A stretch of DNA of 64,000 nucleotides from Plasmodium brasilianum (lineage: Eukaryota; Apicomplexa; Aconoidasida; Haemosporida; Plasmodiidae): the NCBI RefSeq assembly GCF_023973825.1, contig NC_090127.1, forward strand, positions 2,094,501 to 2,158,500. The letters are read 5' to 3'. The position numbers and the translations under genes are program-made. This document shows, piece by piece, positions 23,872 through 35,334 of the stretch; the stretch's first letter is position 1; each line of letters starts with the position of its first letter. The notes under the pieces were generated by a model. The model saw nothing but the letters and a program-made list of their open reading frames with translations, had not been told where the DNA came from and made no database searches.

Positions 23872-25440
23872 ATGTTAGTAGCATCAAATATAATAAGATG
23901 GAAACTTCGAAGATGCAAAGTCAGTTCTAGGAGTAGCTTAAAACGTTTTTATCGATATATATGTAATGAAACAAACGAAGAAATAATTACTCATGTATAT
24001 GACAAAAAAATATATGAACAGAACGTGCACTTATATGAACAGTGCAAAAGCCATATTGACTTGAAACAAAATATATATTATGATTATTTTTTTAAAGAAA
24101 ATTACATACTGCCCATTCATAAGAAAAATGTGTTAAGTAGGGAATGTCTGAATGGAAAAAGGAATGAAAAAAAATTAAATATATATTCCTTTGAAAACAA
24201 ATGTGCTATTTCGGATGAAAAGGTAAAACGAGAAGAATGTGTTCATGAAATGTACGCTCCGTTAAGAGTAGAATATTTAGAGGAGTATAAAAATTGGGAT
24301 AAAAAAATTAAAAAGGAAAAGGGGAAATTTTTAGAAGAGAAAAAGGATAATAAGCTAAATGTAGACGAGCCTAAAATAGAAAAAACCAAAAGAAAAAGCA
24401 AAGACAATATTGTAAAAGTTAAGGAGGATGAAGAAGAAAATCGAAAAGAGGTAAGAGATGAAAAAAACAAATCTGTCACAAATAAATGTAGTGCCATAAA
24501 AATAAGTGAGATGGTAGAAAAAAAAGAAGCACCCGCATCCTCATTAGCATTAGATAATATAATTTTAAATGCTCCTTATAATAGAACATACGCTATTAGC
24601 AGTGATTTAACTAGTATATATATAGATAACAGTAAACACTTTCATTGTGATAATGGAAAAGAAGAAGAAGATACGGAAATGAAAATTTGCCAATACTGTT
24701 CTTATAAAGGCATATGTAGCTCGAGGTTTGCCTTCAACAATTTAAAGAAAGGAATTCTTAAAGTTAATGATAAAATTGTTTATGAAAATGTTAATGTTTC
24801 CCTTAATGATGATAAGATCGAATTAACAAAAGAAGGAAAAGAATTCTTAAAAAAATATAAAATCACTATCATTATTAATAAGCCTAAATATTACCTTTCT
24901 CTTTCAGCTGATAACAAATCAAATAAAAAATTACTGGTAAGAAATTTAATAAGAAATGAAAATAAATACATTGAAGATGAACATAAATGTATGAGTTATT
25001 TTATTTATAAAAATGTTAATATTGAAAAGGTTAATAATTTATATGTGTGTGGCAGACTGGATGCAAATTCAAGCGGGCTGCTAATTTTTACGCAAAATAC
25101 TTTATCAAGTAATTACTTATTACATAAATATAAATATAAAATTGAAAAAGAATATGAAATCAAAACATACAATGAAATAAAAGAAATAAATTTAAAGTTA
25201 CTACGAGAAAATTTATTTATTGATGGTAAATTAATATATAAATGTCATGTACAATATATAGATAGTTTTACACTAAAAATTAAATTATACCAAGGATTTC
25301 ATAAAATGATAAGAAAATTATGCTTACAGTCAAACATTAAAATAAAATCCTTGCATAGGGTAAGAATAGGCGGAATTCACTTGAATAATTTGCCCATGGG
25401 GAAATGGCGTTTCCTTATGCCCAATGAGTTTTTCTTCTGA
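23872..25440 (+). CDS. RsuA/RluB-type pseudouridine synthase, probably organellar
   Basis: Converts uridine to pseudouridine in RNA, most likely rRNA. It is a single exon of 522 residues. The N-terminus is rich in Arg and Ser without acidic residues, as expected for a mitochondrial presequence. A charged linker follows, then an S4-like RNA-binding segment at about 275-320 (CSSRFAF, then KKGILKVND). The catalytic domain occupies about 340-522. The family signature GRLD is present at 394-397, with Asp397 as the catalytic residue, followed by SSGLLIFT. The C-terminal family motif HKMIRKLCL is also present. Bacterial RsuA-family enzymes are 230-300 residues, so the extra length is N-terminal. A second protein of this fold lies at 47492-49235. 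Family and activity are clear; the compartment is inferred from the leader. Confidence 0.88.
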   Translation: MLVASNIIRWKLRRCKVSSRSSLKRFYRYICNETNEEIITHVYDKKIYEQNVHLYEQCKSHIDLKQNIYYDYFFKENYILPIHKKNVLSRECLNGKRNEKKLNIYSFENKCAISDEKVKREECVHEMYAPLRVEYLEEYKNWDKKIKKEKGKFLEEKKDNKLNVDEPKIEKTKRKSKDNIVKVKEDEEENRKEVRDEKNKSVTNKCSAIKISEMVEKKEAPASSLALDNIILNAPYNRTYAISSDLTSIYIDNSKHFHCDNGKEEEDTEMKICQYCSYKGICSSRFAFNNLKKGILKVNDKIVYENVNVSLNDDKIELTKEGKEFLKKYKITIIINKPKYYLSLSADNKSNKKLLVRNLIRNENKYIEDEHKCMSYFIYKNVNIEKVNNLYVCGRLDANSSGLLIFTQNTLSSNYLLHKYKYKIEKEYEIKTYNEIKEINLKLLRENLFIDGKLIYKCHVQYIDSFTLKIKLYQGFHKMIRKLCLQSNIKIKSLHRVRIGGIHLNNLPMGKWRFLMPNEFFF

Positions 25441-25566
25441 AAAATATGCACAAGTCATGTATTCTTTTTTTTCATCCTATCTTCTTGTTCTTCGGTGTCA
25501 GCAATTTTGCTAAAAAATTGGTGTCTCCCTATAGAGGGGAAAACTTATTTTTCCCCACCCCATTGC

Positions 25567-25611
<45 letters not shown>

Positions 25612-26256
25612 ATGTATATATATATTGTGCATTATATGCTTGAAATGTTTTAGCTGTAATTGTGTAAGGTGCGTTTTTTGAAATAATTATGAACAGAAGT
25701 TTTTTTGGCAATTTTGATAATATTTTTTACCTTATTTTTGGTTATATTTTTGGCATTCTGAATATATTTTTACCATATATATTTGGTCATTTGTGGCCAT
25801 GCTTGACTATATTGACTATTTTGGTCAATTTTAATATATTTTTGATCACATTATGGGTTATTTTATTTTATTTTTTTATTTTTTCCAAATTTGTTCGAAA
25901 AAAGCTGACCTGTTCATGTAATTTTGAATTTTTTTTTTTTTTTTTTGTGAACTTTTAATTTTTGCCTGTAAAATAAAGAATTACCCGCATAAGGAAAATT
26001 TTCCTGAGCGATAAAAATAATTCAAAAAAAAAGGAGCTTAATGGAGGAATGAAATAAGAATACACGTATGTATGTATGTATGTATGTATGCATGTATGTA
26101 TGTATGCATGTATGTATGTATGTATGTATGCACATATATGTATGTATGCACATATATGTATGTATGTATGCACATATATTATATGCGCGTTAGCAGCGTT
26201 TCTACGTATAAGTAACATGTACAGGCTAGGAGTTAGGAGGGCATCAAAAAGTAATC
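25441..26256. other. Intergenic spacer
   Basis: Between two plus-strand genes. It holds a (TA)n tract (25568-25608) and an (ATGT)n-type microsatellite with ATGC variants (about 26064-26172). The open frames here translate the microsatellites and are not genes. Confidence 0.8.
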
Positions 26257-26700
26257 ATGTTTAATGTATGCGTTCGAAGGTTCTCTAAAAAAGCTGGATG
26301 GTCTTGGTTAAAGAACAGAAGGGGTAGAAAAAAAATTCTCTTATTTGCGTACCCACCAAAGGAAAGAAGTAATATTGTAAAGCTCACTGATGATAGTGAT
26401 AAATTAATATTTGTGTGCAATGCAAAGTTACGAGATAATTTTTTATCAACTGTAAAAAGTATGAAAGAAACTAAGTGTGTTGTAAAAAATAATTCTGTTA
26501 TTACCCCATGTTTAGTTATATCAAAAGCTAAGTGTCATACGTTATTGGAAAGTTTTACGTATGATGAAATATTGCATTTAGAAAAGCTCTCTCCAAATAT
26601 CTTAAAGGCTTTTGAAGAGGCAGAAGGGAAATTAGAGAAAGAAAAAGAGAATAGCATACTGAGCAGACATGAAGCTATTAAATTTAAATTGATGAAATAA
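26257..26700 (+). CDS. Small basic conserved-looking protein
   Basis: Function not recognised. It is a single exon of 147 residues from the ATG at 26257. The first 40 residues are strongly basic (RRFSKKAGW, then KNRRGRKK), which suits a mitochondrial presequence or an rRNA-binding ribosomal protein. The middle has a compact alternating hydrophobic pattern with four Cys, and the C-terminus is an acidic/basic helix. Base composition and codon use look coding, unlike the surrounding spacer. It lies on the same strand as the pseudouridine synthase upstream. A mitochondrial ribosomal protein is one plausible identity, but no family motif decides it. Confidence 0.75.
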   Translation: MFNVCVRRFSKKAGWSWLKNRRGRKKILLFAYPPKERSNIVKLTDDSDKLIFVCNAKLRDNFLSTVKSMKETKCVVKNNSVITPCLVISKAKCHTLLESFTYDEILHLEKLSPNILKAFEEAEGKLEKEKENSILSRHEAIKFKLMK

Positions 26701-27077
26701 AATTTTTGTGCATGCGAATAAAAACTTTTGCTCTAAACCTTCGACGCGAAAAACGCCATCGAGAGTTGCTATTGCAAAAAATGTTGTAATTAATAAAAAA
26801 AAGAAAGAAAAAAAATGTTATTTATGAACACATTAAAAAGGCCATATACGCGTACACGACAAAAAAGCTATTTGAGTCCTTGTAGCAGAACAGGTGCGTA
26901 CTTGCTGCATAAAAGAAAAGAATTTTTTTTCTATTTTCAATTTATAATTCCCGTACTTACATATATGTACATACATACTCGCGTATGTCCTTTTTTATAG
27001 GTCATTGTAAATACAATGTTTTAATTCCAGGTTTAGCTGTATATTTTTTTTTTTAAAATAATTTACAACATTACTTG
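26701..27077. other. Convergent intergenic spacer
   Basis: Short shared 3' region between the small basic gene (plus) and DNAAF11 (minus). Nothing beyond A/T-rich sequence is seen. Confidence 0.75.
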
Positions 27078-28853
27078 TTAAGAATTTCCTTTAGCTATTT
27101 TTTCGAGAGGAGGTATTTGACTGATAAGGGATGCACAATATTTAGTTTGTTTTTCTTCGAGAAGAAAACTGTCATCCTTTTCGCTGAGGAAAGGTAGCAT
27201 AAAATTCTTTGAATTCTTCCTTTTGTTCTCTTTAATGGAATGATTATTTTTAAAGGATGTACAAGACGAATCAGAAAAAGACGAAGTACGTGAAGATACC
27301 GATGACGGTGATGATGACAAGGTTGAGTGAAGTTGAGCAGTATTTGCATATGTATTAAAATTTTCCCCTTTAAAATAATCCCTTTCAAAAATTTTATTTT
27401 TTTTATAATTTTTTTTTCTCATTTTAATGTGTAATTCTCCAGTATATTTTTTTCTATATATTTTTGTAAAATCAGTTAAAATGCAATCATTTAATTTTAT
27501 TTGGAATAATTTGTTTTTAATTATGCACCTCACATAGTTTATGTTTATGTCTATCTTGATTAGGGAGTTACACAAATACTTTGGCAAAAATAATTTCAAA
27601 TAGGTAAATTTTCTGCTTGAATATTCGTCAAACATGAACTTGTAATGACCTAAAAGAGGATGGGAAAAAATAAAAATAAAATGACTTTATTGAGACATCT
27701 CACTTTATGCGGTCAAACATTTATGCATACGTAAATATATGTGTATACAAATGTGTGAATATGTAAATGGTGCGTCTTATGTGAAAATGATATATAACTC
27801 AGAAGGAGCACAACGATGTAGTTTTCGCTTCTCTCCCATTTTTGCTTTTCTCTCATTTTCTCCCTTTCCTATTTTTGCCTCTCTATTTTGCTTTCCCATT
27901 TGGCTAGATAACACACCTTCGTTGCACTGACGAATATCTCCCTCATCCGTATATACAGGTAAAATTTCCTTTTCTGCATTTCGATTTTTATTTTTATTTT
28001 CATTTTTTTCTTGTTCCATTTCATTTTGTTCTATTTCTTCATAGATTTCCTTTCTTTTGTTAATGGAATCATACGGTTCGTTTTCGTTAAGTCTACATTT
28101 TTTTTTTTCTTCTTCTAGGGTTTTTAAAACAGATACAATATTCTGTTTTGATTTTATTCTATCGGACATTAAGATATCAGAACCATCTAGAACTTGTAAA
28201 TTTTCCAAATGAAATATAATAAAAAATTTTAAGTGCTCCCAACTGGCACAAGGATTTCCCATCATATATAATTCTTTTAATTTTTCATTTTTTTTTAAAT
28301 TATTTATGGACCTTTCAATTGTTGAAACGTCGATGAAATTTAGCGTCAAATCGAGCTACAAAAATGGGAAAAAAAAAAAAAAAAATTAGGAAAAAACTAA
28401 CCTTTACGGTGAATTTAGTACGCAAAATTATATGTCTACTTTCTGCCTCCTAATGTCTAATATGCACTGGTGTGTGCTTGTGCATATGTATGTTACCCCA
28501 CCCCTTTTCCTTATTTTATTGTTTTATTTTTTTTTTTATTTATTTTTATATTTTCGGGTTTAACCTTTCTTTTTTCTTACCTTTCTTAAGGATTCGCATT
28601 TCTCTAAATTCTCAATAACTGTAATATTATTTAAGGCCAAATTCAAGTACTCCAATTTTTTCATCTGACTTAAATTTTCAATTTTTTCAATTAAATTATT
28701 TTGCAGTAGTAGTATTTTCAAGTTTCTACAATGGATGTTAATGCATTCAATTTTCTTAATTTGCAACTGGTGTAACGATATTTCTTCTAACTCTTCAATA
28801 AGCCCTTCGTTATGCTCGCTCTTTTTTTTAATCAGCTCTAAGTCTAACTTCAT
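27078..28853 (-). CDS. DNAAF11: Dynein axonemal assembly factor DNAAF11 (LRRC6/TILB)
   Basis: Cytoplasmic factor for preassembly of axonemal dynein arms; in Plasmodium the only flagellated stage is the male gamete. Exon 1 is 28581-28853, exon 2 is 27917-28355 and exon 3 is 27078-27649, with GT..AG introns (phases 0 and 1), giving 427 residues. Exons 1 and 2 encode leucine-rich repeats (ILLLQNNLI, then [11 protein letters not shown]) and an LRR cap ending in the family motif GNPCASW. An acidic/basic helical stretch follows, then the family's RQCNEG motif, which is rebuilt exactly across the second splice junction. Exon 3 encodes a CS-like beta-sandwich with the motif Phe-Asp-Glu-Tyr and alternating beta strands. 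The C-terminus is Ser-rich. The order of parts and total length match LRRC6 proteins (roughly 430-470 residues). The gene is divergent from the plus-strand gene at 30092. Confidence 0.9.
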
Positions 28854-30091
28854 TTTGTTCGGGTAGTACAGTAGGAAAGGGTGTAATCACGTGAATGTTA
28901 TATGTGTAGACATGAGCGTTATGTTTATAGGTACGTACACTTATGTGTACATGCTTACGTCATGCGCGTATTTATGCGTGCTTGTATTTTCTACTGCAAT
29001 TTCTCCTTAACGTAAACTTTTTTTTTTTTTTTTTTTGATGAACCAAAAAAAATCGAAAAGTATGATCATGCAAACATGTTCCCCCTTTTAATATTATACA
29101 CTAGTAAAATAAGTCCTTTTAATCTTTTCTCGCTCGAATTCATTTATACATACGTACATACATGCAAACTTTTTTCCTCGCTGGTTTTTTTCATTTAAGC
29201 TCTCCGCACGTGTTCAGCAGTATCATGGAGCGTAATAATCTTTTCCTACTCTTTTAACACACATTATTGTGGAATAGCTAAATTGCACCATGCTAGCTTT
29301 TAAGTTTTTAATTTTTATTTTGCCAATTCTGCTAATTTTCAGTCCTTCCCTTAGCTACATTTTGATATATATCTCTACATTTTGCAGTATTATTTAATTT
29401 TTTTTTTTTTTTCCACTGGTTTATTTCGTTCATCCTTTGGTGTATTATATTTTACGCAATGTGCACAGTGCTACAGAAAAAAGGTAAAAAAAAAAAAAAA
29501 GGAAAAAAGCGGGAAAAAAGAGCAAAAAGAACGAGAAATAAAAAGCAAAAAGAACGAGAAATAAAAAGCAAAAAGAACGAGAAATAAAAAGTAAAAAGAA
29601 CGAGAAATAAAAAGTAAAAAGAACGAGAAATAAAAAGTAAAAAGAACGAGAAATAAAAAGTAAAAAGAACGAGAAATAAAAAGTAAAAAGAACGAGAAAT
29701 AAAAAGTAAAAAGAACGAGAAATAAAAAGTAAAAAGAACGAGAAATAAAAAGTAAAAAGAACGAGAAAAAAAAAGGGCATAAATTAATCTACGCCTGCAT
29801 ACAATCGCATGCAGCAAACAATTAGTTTCACGTGTGCATAGTGAACCCAAGCATTTGTGGTAAGGAGTTATGGGTGCACGACGAAAAGATCTTCAACGTA
29901 TTAGCGGTAATTGCAAGGATATAGTATATCACTAAATAGTTTGCAGTTAATACATTAATACACGAAACCATATTAGGGAAGGGAGTGATGCTATAGTAAG
30001 TAGCAGGTACCAATTAAGTGTTCTCTTTTATATATACATATATACATACACAAGTTCATACAAATATGTTATTATGTACCAGTACTCATAA
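28854..30091. other. Divergent intergenic spacer
   Basis: Holds the promoters of DNAAF11 (minus) and the gene at 30092 (plus). A 23-bp minisatellite occupies about 29518-29768. No gene is seen. Confidence 0.8.
29518..29768. repeat. 23-bp minisatellite
   Basis: About eleven copies of a 23-bp unit (AACGAGAAATAAAAAGTAAAAAG, with a C variant in the first copies). Because 23 is not a multiple of three, every frame sees all phases. The long open frames across it are artefacts of its base composition. It lies about 320 bp upstream of the ATG at 30092. Confidence 0.9.
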
Positions 30092-32491
30092 ATGATAAGA
30101 AGAGGCAAAAAAGTTATCTCAATAATTAATGCATTCTCCAAAAGAAGGGTACAGACGATAATTCGTAAAGATGAAGTATATTCAGCAGATAGATATGAAG
30201 AGCTAAATTTTTTAGAGAATAAAATAAAAGATAATTTACATAAATTAAAATGTTTAGAACAAAAGAAAATTCAAAGTGATCGAATAGTTTATAAAAATAT
30301 ATTAAAAGAACTTTTAAAAGAAAAAGAAAATTTCGTTGCTGATGAAATGATTCATTTTTTGTACATACTAGTATATAATGATTTATATTACTTAGATATA
30401 TGCTCCAACTTTTTTTCCTATTTTTATGATAAATATTTGTTTTCGAAACGTTATTTCAATAATGTAAATGTAAATAGCATTATTCACGTTATATATTCCT
30501 ACTACTTATTTGAAAATTACTACTTCTTAACTTGGCACAAGCGAAATGTTCATACTTTAAAAAATAATGATAAAAATATTGTCGAAGAAACGGATACACA
30601 AACGCTAAAGGGCGTCTTCGAGGACAGCAGCGTTCTGACGCACCCCCGGTTAATCCGGAAGGATGGGAGGAGCGGCAGGAACAATAGTAGTAGCCCCAAT
30701 AGTAGTAGCCCTAGCAGTAGTAGCCCCAATAGTAGTAGCCCTAGCAGTAGTAGCCCTAGCAGTAGTAGCCCTAGCAGTAGTAGCCCCAATAGTAATAGTC
30801 GCAGTAATAGTAGCCGCAATAGTGGAAGTCGTACGGGAGGAGGTCCGTGGGAAGACAGGGAACACACAAACGGGACTAGCAGATACAGGGACTACTACAA
30901 TAATGCCGCCTACAGGAGCTTTCATATTTACAATTTCTTTTCCCCTTTTATTAACACGAACATAGACTATATAAATAAAAATCATTTGATAAAAATTTTA
31001 CTGGTCCTATCACAGTATGTGTACAATTCTACTATTTGTGGGGTTGCTCAATATGAAGATTGTACTAGCAAAAGGTGTATTAACTCGTTATATAATGATA
31101 AGTTTAAAAATGTGGGGAAAATTTTATTTACATTAATAGAAGCATTTGTTGAAAAGATTAACATAAAAAAAGATATAAAAAAAGCATATATGCCAGAAAC
31201 GATAAACGAAAAAGAAATAAAAAAAAAGAAAGAGAGATATATCAATTTAATCGATAATTCGTACAAGAATTTTATTTACATAGACAACGATTTGAATGAA
31301 CATAAATTAATTTGTCTTTTTTTTTACATTATTTCAAACATCTTTTATCCAATTTCGGAAAATTTTTTTTTCAAAGGGGGTCATTTATACATAGACGAGA
31401 TGTCAAATGGTTATACTTCCAGTAAATCAACTGAAGAAGCGAAATTAGATCAAAAGGATAAAGATTATATTATATCATTGCGCAAAGACGCAAGTGCTAG
31501 CGAAAATTTACGTGCAGATAATGAATCCATTTTTCCTATAGTGGATATGTTTACAATGCATTATAATACTATAGAAATACGTAATGTATTTTACAAAAAC
31601 ACAGGAAGTGAGAAGACCAGTATTGAAAATTTTATCATATATAAAAATAATATATTAAAAAATATGAAAAAAAATGTATATCTAGATAGCATATACAGTT
31701 TAGAAGTACATTATAAGTTAATTTTTTTTAAAGCAATTTATTCTTTAAATTTTTTTAAATCCCCTTTTTTGAAATATGTTTATTTGATACATCATTATCA
31801 GAAATATAACAGTATCGATTATTTTGATTACTGTGAGAGGTTGCATTTTCACAATGATCAAAATGTTCACATCGAAATAGGCAATGCTGATGGTCAGAGA
31901 GAAACAAGAAATGTGGAAATGAATCAAAGTAATATATACAAAGAAGATATTAAAGAAGCATCCGACATAGAGGATATAAAGTACGATAGGATAACTGAGA
32001 AAACACGCGAACAATGGCTAAGGAACAAAATGAAAAACATTTCAAAAAGAGGTTATATTTTCAATAATGAGTATATAAATTTATTGAACGATATTGACTG
32101 TAGCATAAGAAACAATTCAACTGAGCAAACTATAAACACTTTACTTCATATGCATTTGCTAAGATTTATGGATAATCATTTTATAATTTTATTTATATCA
32201 AAATTATGTAACAGTACTGATAAATTAAGAAATGAACACAAAAAGAAAATTAATATTATTATAACATCCTTACTAACATTTCTCTCCTCGCACATAAATT
32301 CTCCGAATTTATCTTTTCAAAAAAAAGCAAAATGCTCCATCAATATTTTCAATCATGTATATTATAACAACAATGTGTATATAAAGCATTTAAAGAAGTT
32401 ATATGACTTTGTTTTACTTATGTATAACAAAAAAGTTTTCAAAAGAAAAAGGAAGGAGTTACTATCTTGGACTAATTATAAGTGCCTCTGA
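30092..32491 (+). CDS. Helical protein of unknown function
   Basis: Function not recognised. It is a single exon of 799 residues from the ATG at 30092. The first 25 residues are basic and lack acidic residues (Arg, Lys, Ser, Ile), suggesting a mitochondrial presequence. The rest alternates amphipathic helices rich in Tyr, Phe, Asn and Lys, in a pattern like the helical-repeat proteins of apicomplexan mitochondria, though no RAP domain is visible at the C-terminus. A Ser/Pro array (about residues 197-240) is inserted between helical segments. A second polar stretch lies near residues 440-475. There is no transmembrane segment. The identity could be resolved by profile searches with the helical parts only. 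Confidence 0.85.
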   Translation: MIRRGKKVISIINAFSKRRVQTIIRKDEVYSADRYEELNFLENKIKDNLHKLKCLEQKKIQSDRIVYKNILKELLKEKENFVADEMIHFLYILVYNDLYYLDICSNFFSYFYDKYLFSKRYFNNVNVNSIIHVIYSYYLFENYYFLTWHKRNVHTLKNNDKNIVEETDTQTLKGVFEDSSVLTHPRLIRKDGRSGRNNSSSPNSSSPSSSSPNSSSPSSSSPSSSSPSSSSPNSNSRSNSSRNSGSRTGGGPWEDREHTNGTSRYRDYYNNAAYRSFHIYNFFSPFINTNIDYINKNHLIKILLVLSQYVYNSTICGVAQYEDCTSKRCINSLYNDKFKNVGKILFTLIEAFVEKINIKKDIKKAYMPETINEKEIKKKKERYINLIDNSYKNFIYIDNDLNEHKLICLFFYIISNIFYPISENFFFKGGHLYIDEMSNGYTSSKSTEEAKLDQKDKDYIISLRKDASASENLRADNESIFPIVDMFTMHYNTIEIRNVFYKNTGSEKTSIENFIIYKNNILKNMKKNVYLDSIYSLEVHYKLIFFKAIYSLNFFKSPFLKYVYLIHHYQKYNSIDYFDYCERLHFHNDQNVHIEIGNADGQRETRNVEMNQSNIYKEDIKEASDIEDIKYDRITEKTREQWLRNKMKNISKRGYIFNNEYINLLNDIDCSIRNNSTEQTINTLLHMHLLRFMDNHFIILFISKLCNSTDKLRNEHKKKINIIITSLLTFLSSHINSPNLSFQKKAKCSINIFNHVYYNNNVYIKHLKKLYDFVLLMYNKKVFKRKRKELLSWTNYKCL
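30682..30812 (+). repeat. Ser-Ser-Pro in-frame array
   Basis: Degenerate 15-bp units (AGTAGTAGCCCCAAT or AGTAGTAGCCCTAGC) encode Ser-Ser-Pro-Asn/Ser-Ser, about eight copies. The codons are far richer in G+C than those of the flanking helical regions. Confidence 0.85.
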
Positions 32492-32542
32492 TAGGCGCAT
32501 GTACACCTGTGGAGTGTGGTCATTCCGTTTTGTTACCCCCTC

Positions 32543-32581
<39 letters not shown>

Positions 32582-35035
32582 CTTATCATATAATGTCTTA
32601 TCGTAATTTATATCCTTACGTGTCATATTGTAACTTACTATATAACATTTTAATTTGTTTTTATCATTTTATTGTTCTATTTTTTTTTTTGTTTTTTGGG
32701 ATTTGCTATTATACATACCACAACACAACTTCAGTGGAACCACTTGACTCGTTCACTCACTCCGTTGAGTAATATTTTTATGAACATTTTTGTCTCTCCA
32801 TAACTTCCTAACCAAACTCAAAGATTAATTTGCTTTTCTTGTAGCAAAAAGTGCGAAGTGAGAAACAAGAAGAAAATAAGAAGTAAAAAATATGTATGAA
32901 ATATAAAAAATAGAAGGTAAAAACATAAAATATTAATAGCATCTACCGTAAATACGGTGTTTAATTTACTAGTTATTCACGATTTATTCTTAGCGTTAAT
33001 TTATTCGTTCTCATGTGTGTTCATCACGTCATTTCATCTCTAAGTTCATACTATATTTTTTTTTTTTTTAAACATAAAAATGTATTATAAAATATGACTT
33101 GTTACTGTTTTGCTTAATGGCAAATTTCTGTTTATTATGCTTTAGATTTTGGTAGGCAAGGGGATTTTACTTTATTTTGCTTTACGTTATTTTGCTTAAC
33201 TATATTTTGCTTTATTTTATTGTGCTTTATTTTACTTTATCTTATTTTAATTTATTATTTTTTTTTTTTTAGCAAGCTTTTTTTATAGCTTTTTATTTTG
33301 CTAGAAATTTTGTACCTTGCCGTTTTGCAGTTTTACCTTGCTGCTTTGCAGTTTTACCTTGCCGTTTTGCAGTTTTACCTTGCCGTTTTGCAATTTCACC
33401 TTGCCGTTTTGCAGTTTTACCTTACCATTTTGCAGTTTTACCTTACCATTTTCTATTTTACCTTACCATTTTCTATTTTACCTTACCATTTTCTATTTTA
33501 CCTTACCATTTTCTATTTTACCTTTTTTTTTTTTTTTTTTTGCGCAGATGTGTGCAAAAATTAGACATAAAAAAAAAGTACCAAAATTTGCTTGGTACAT
33601 TATGTATGCTTTTAAATGAATACTCTAAGGAGAATATACATGAACAAAAAAAAAAAAAAAACAAAAATTCAAGCGCGAAAAATTGTGCATTATGTATGAC
33701 AATAAACTTTTAAATTATTCGTTCTCTTTATCTTCGTATATTTACTTATTTATTTGCATAATTACTCATATATTCGCTTATTTACTCATATGTTCGCATA
33801 TTTACTCATAGTTTCGCATATTTACTCATTTAATTAATATCATAATTACAACTTTTCTGAGAGAATAATCATAGACTATATTTTTTGAATTTTTTTTTTT
33901 TTTTTTTTATCAATTATAATTTTTTACGTACACCTTTTGAATTCATTTGACTTATTACCTATAATTTACCCCATACAGAAATAATACTAATAGCTGATTT
34001 AAACACTCCTAGATTTTATTTTATTATTTTTGTTTTAATTTATGTTTTTTTTCTTATTTTTAACTTCCTCTTAATCTTATCCCTTTATATATTATGTGTA
34101 CTCCCTTTACCATAAGGTGGCATGGGACACTTGCGATTTCAACCATGAATTTATTGGTGCAAAACGAATAATTTATACCATGCTTCATGGAAACTTACAT
34201 ATAATATACACATATAAACATATATATATATATATATATATGCATGTATGTATGTGTGCATTATATTTTATATGAGAGAGGAAGAGAACACAGACTTGAA
34301 AAAGCAAACAGTAAAAAAAAGCGAAGAAACAAATAGAGGAGCATACAAAAAAGCATTTATAAAAGAATACAAAAAAACAATGTTGCAAATAAAAATAAAT
34401 AATAATTACAGCATAAACAGAAGATAACCCCCCTTAGTTATGCTTTAGTCTGTGGTCATTTATTGCACGGGACAAAAGAATTCGTAGTAATATTATTTAT
34501 TAGCATATTTTCTTAATTTTGAGGCATTTTACAACAAAAAAAGGAGAAAGAGAAAGAGAAACAGAAACGGAAAGAGAAGGAGAAGGAAATGAATACCAGA
34601 TTGGCAGTTAACACAAGGTGATTACAATGTTTGCAGAAATACTAACAAAACAGAAAAAAAGGAAAAGAAAAGAAATAAATATATAAAATAAAAAAAAAAA
34701 AAACAAGCGTACAAACAAACAAACAAAATAATCATTTTCAGAAGAGACAATTTCATTATGATACTTGTTTTACGTATGTTCATAACTTTACATTGTATAT
34801 ATTTACAATTTAACAAATTATATAGCCTTTTTAGCGAAAATATACCATGTTTTAAACTATATATATTTTAATTATGTATGTTTTTAATTTTTTTTTTTTT
34901 AATTTATTTGAATTAAGCATACTTAATAGAAATAAATTGTCTTTTAAAAAATAAAAACGTTTATTTTGTTTGTGTTTTTCTTTTTTTTTCCTCTCCCCCC
35001 CTTACTTGACCTCCTTTTTGAGCTTTTGTATGTAT

Positions 35036-35087
<52 letters not shown>

Positions 35088-35334
35088 ATACATTTGTATG
35101 TACACATGTGCATACCTGTTTGAAGTCTAAACATGTTTGTATACGTATAATGGCATAAGAACAGCCGTTCCCCTGTTCGTTTTTGTAGTACAGTTATTTG
35201 TATGTATATGTACATATATGCATACATATATGCACACACCAATATAGACACAAATACACACACACACAAACGCATATACGAAGCTTTATGTACATAACAT
35301 TATGTACATGTGAAGGAACAGAAAAGCGAGTAAA
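32492..35334. other. Intergenic spacer, 2.8 kb
   Basis: Between two plus-strand genes. It holds a (CA)n tract at 32546-32579 in the 3' UTR of the upstream gene, a 21 to 22-bp array (33310-33522), (TA)n near 35037-35083 and several homopolymers. No gene is seen. Confidence 0.8.
33310..33522. repeat. 21/22-bp compound minisatellite
   Basis: The first half is built of 21-bp units (TTTTGCAGTTTTACCTTGCCG). The second half changes to TTTTCTATTTTACCTTACCA-type units. Because the period is close to a multiple of three, apparent peptides repeat in several frames, but no start or flanking coding sequence supports them. Confidence 0.8.

Noticed and set aside
29445..29850. Minus-strand Phe/Leu/Ser-rich repeat frames
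   Set aside because: Produced by the 23-bp noncoding array in the 5' flank of the gene at 30092.
33298..33619. Plus-strand frames with Leu-Pro-Phe-Cys-Ser-Phe-Thr repeats
   Set aside because: Translation of the 21/22-bp array, with no codon-like composition on either side.
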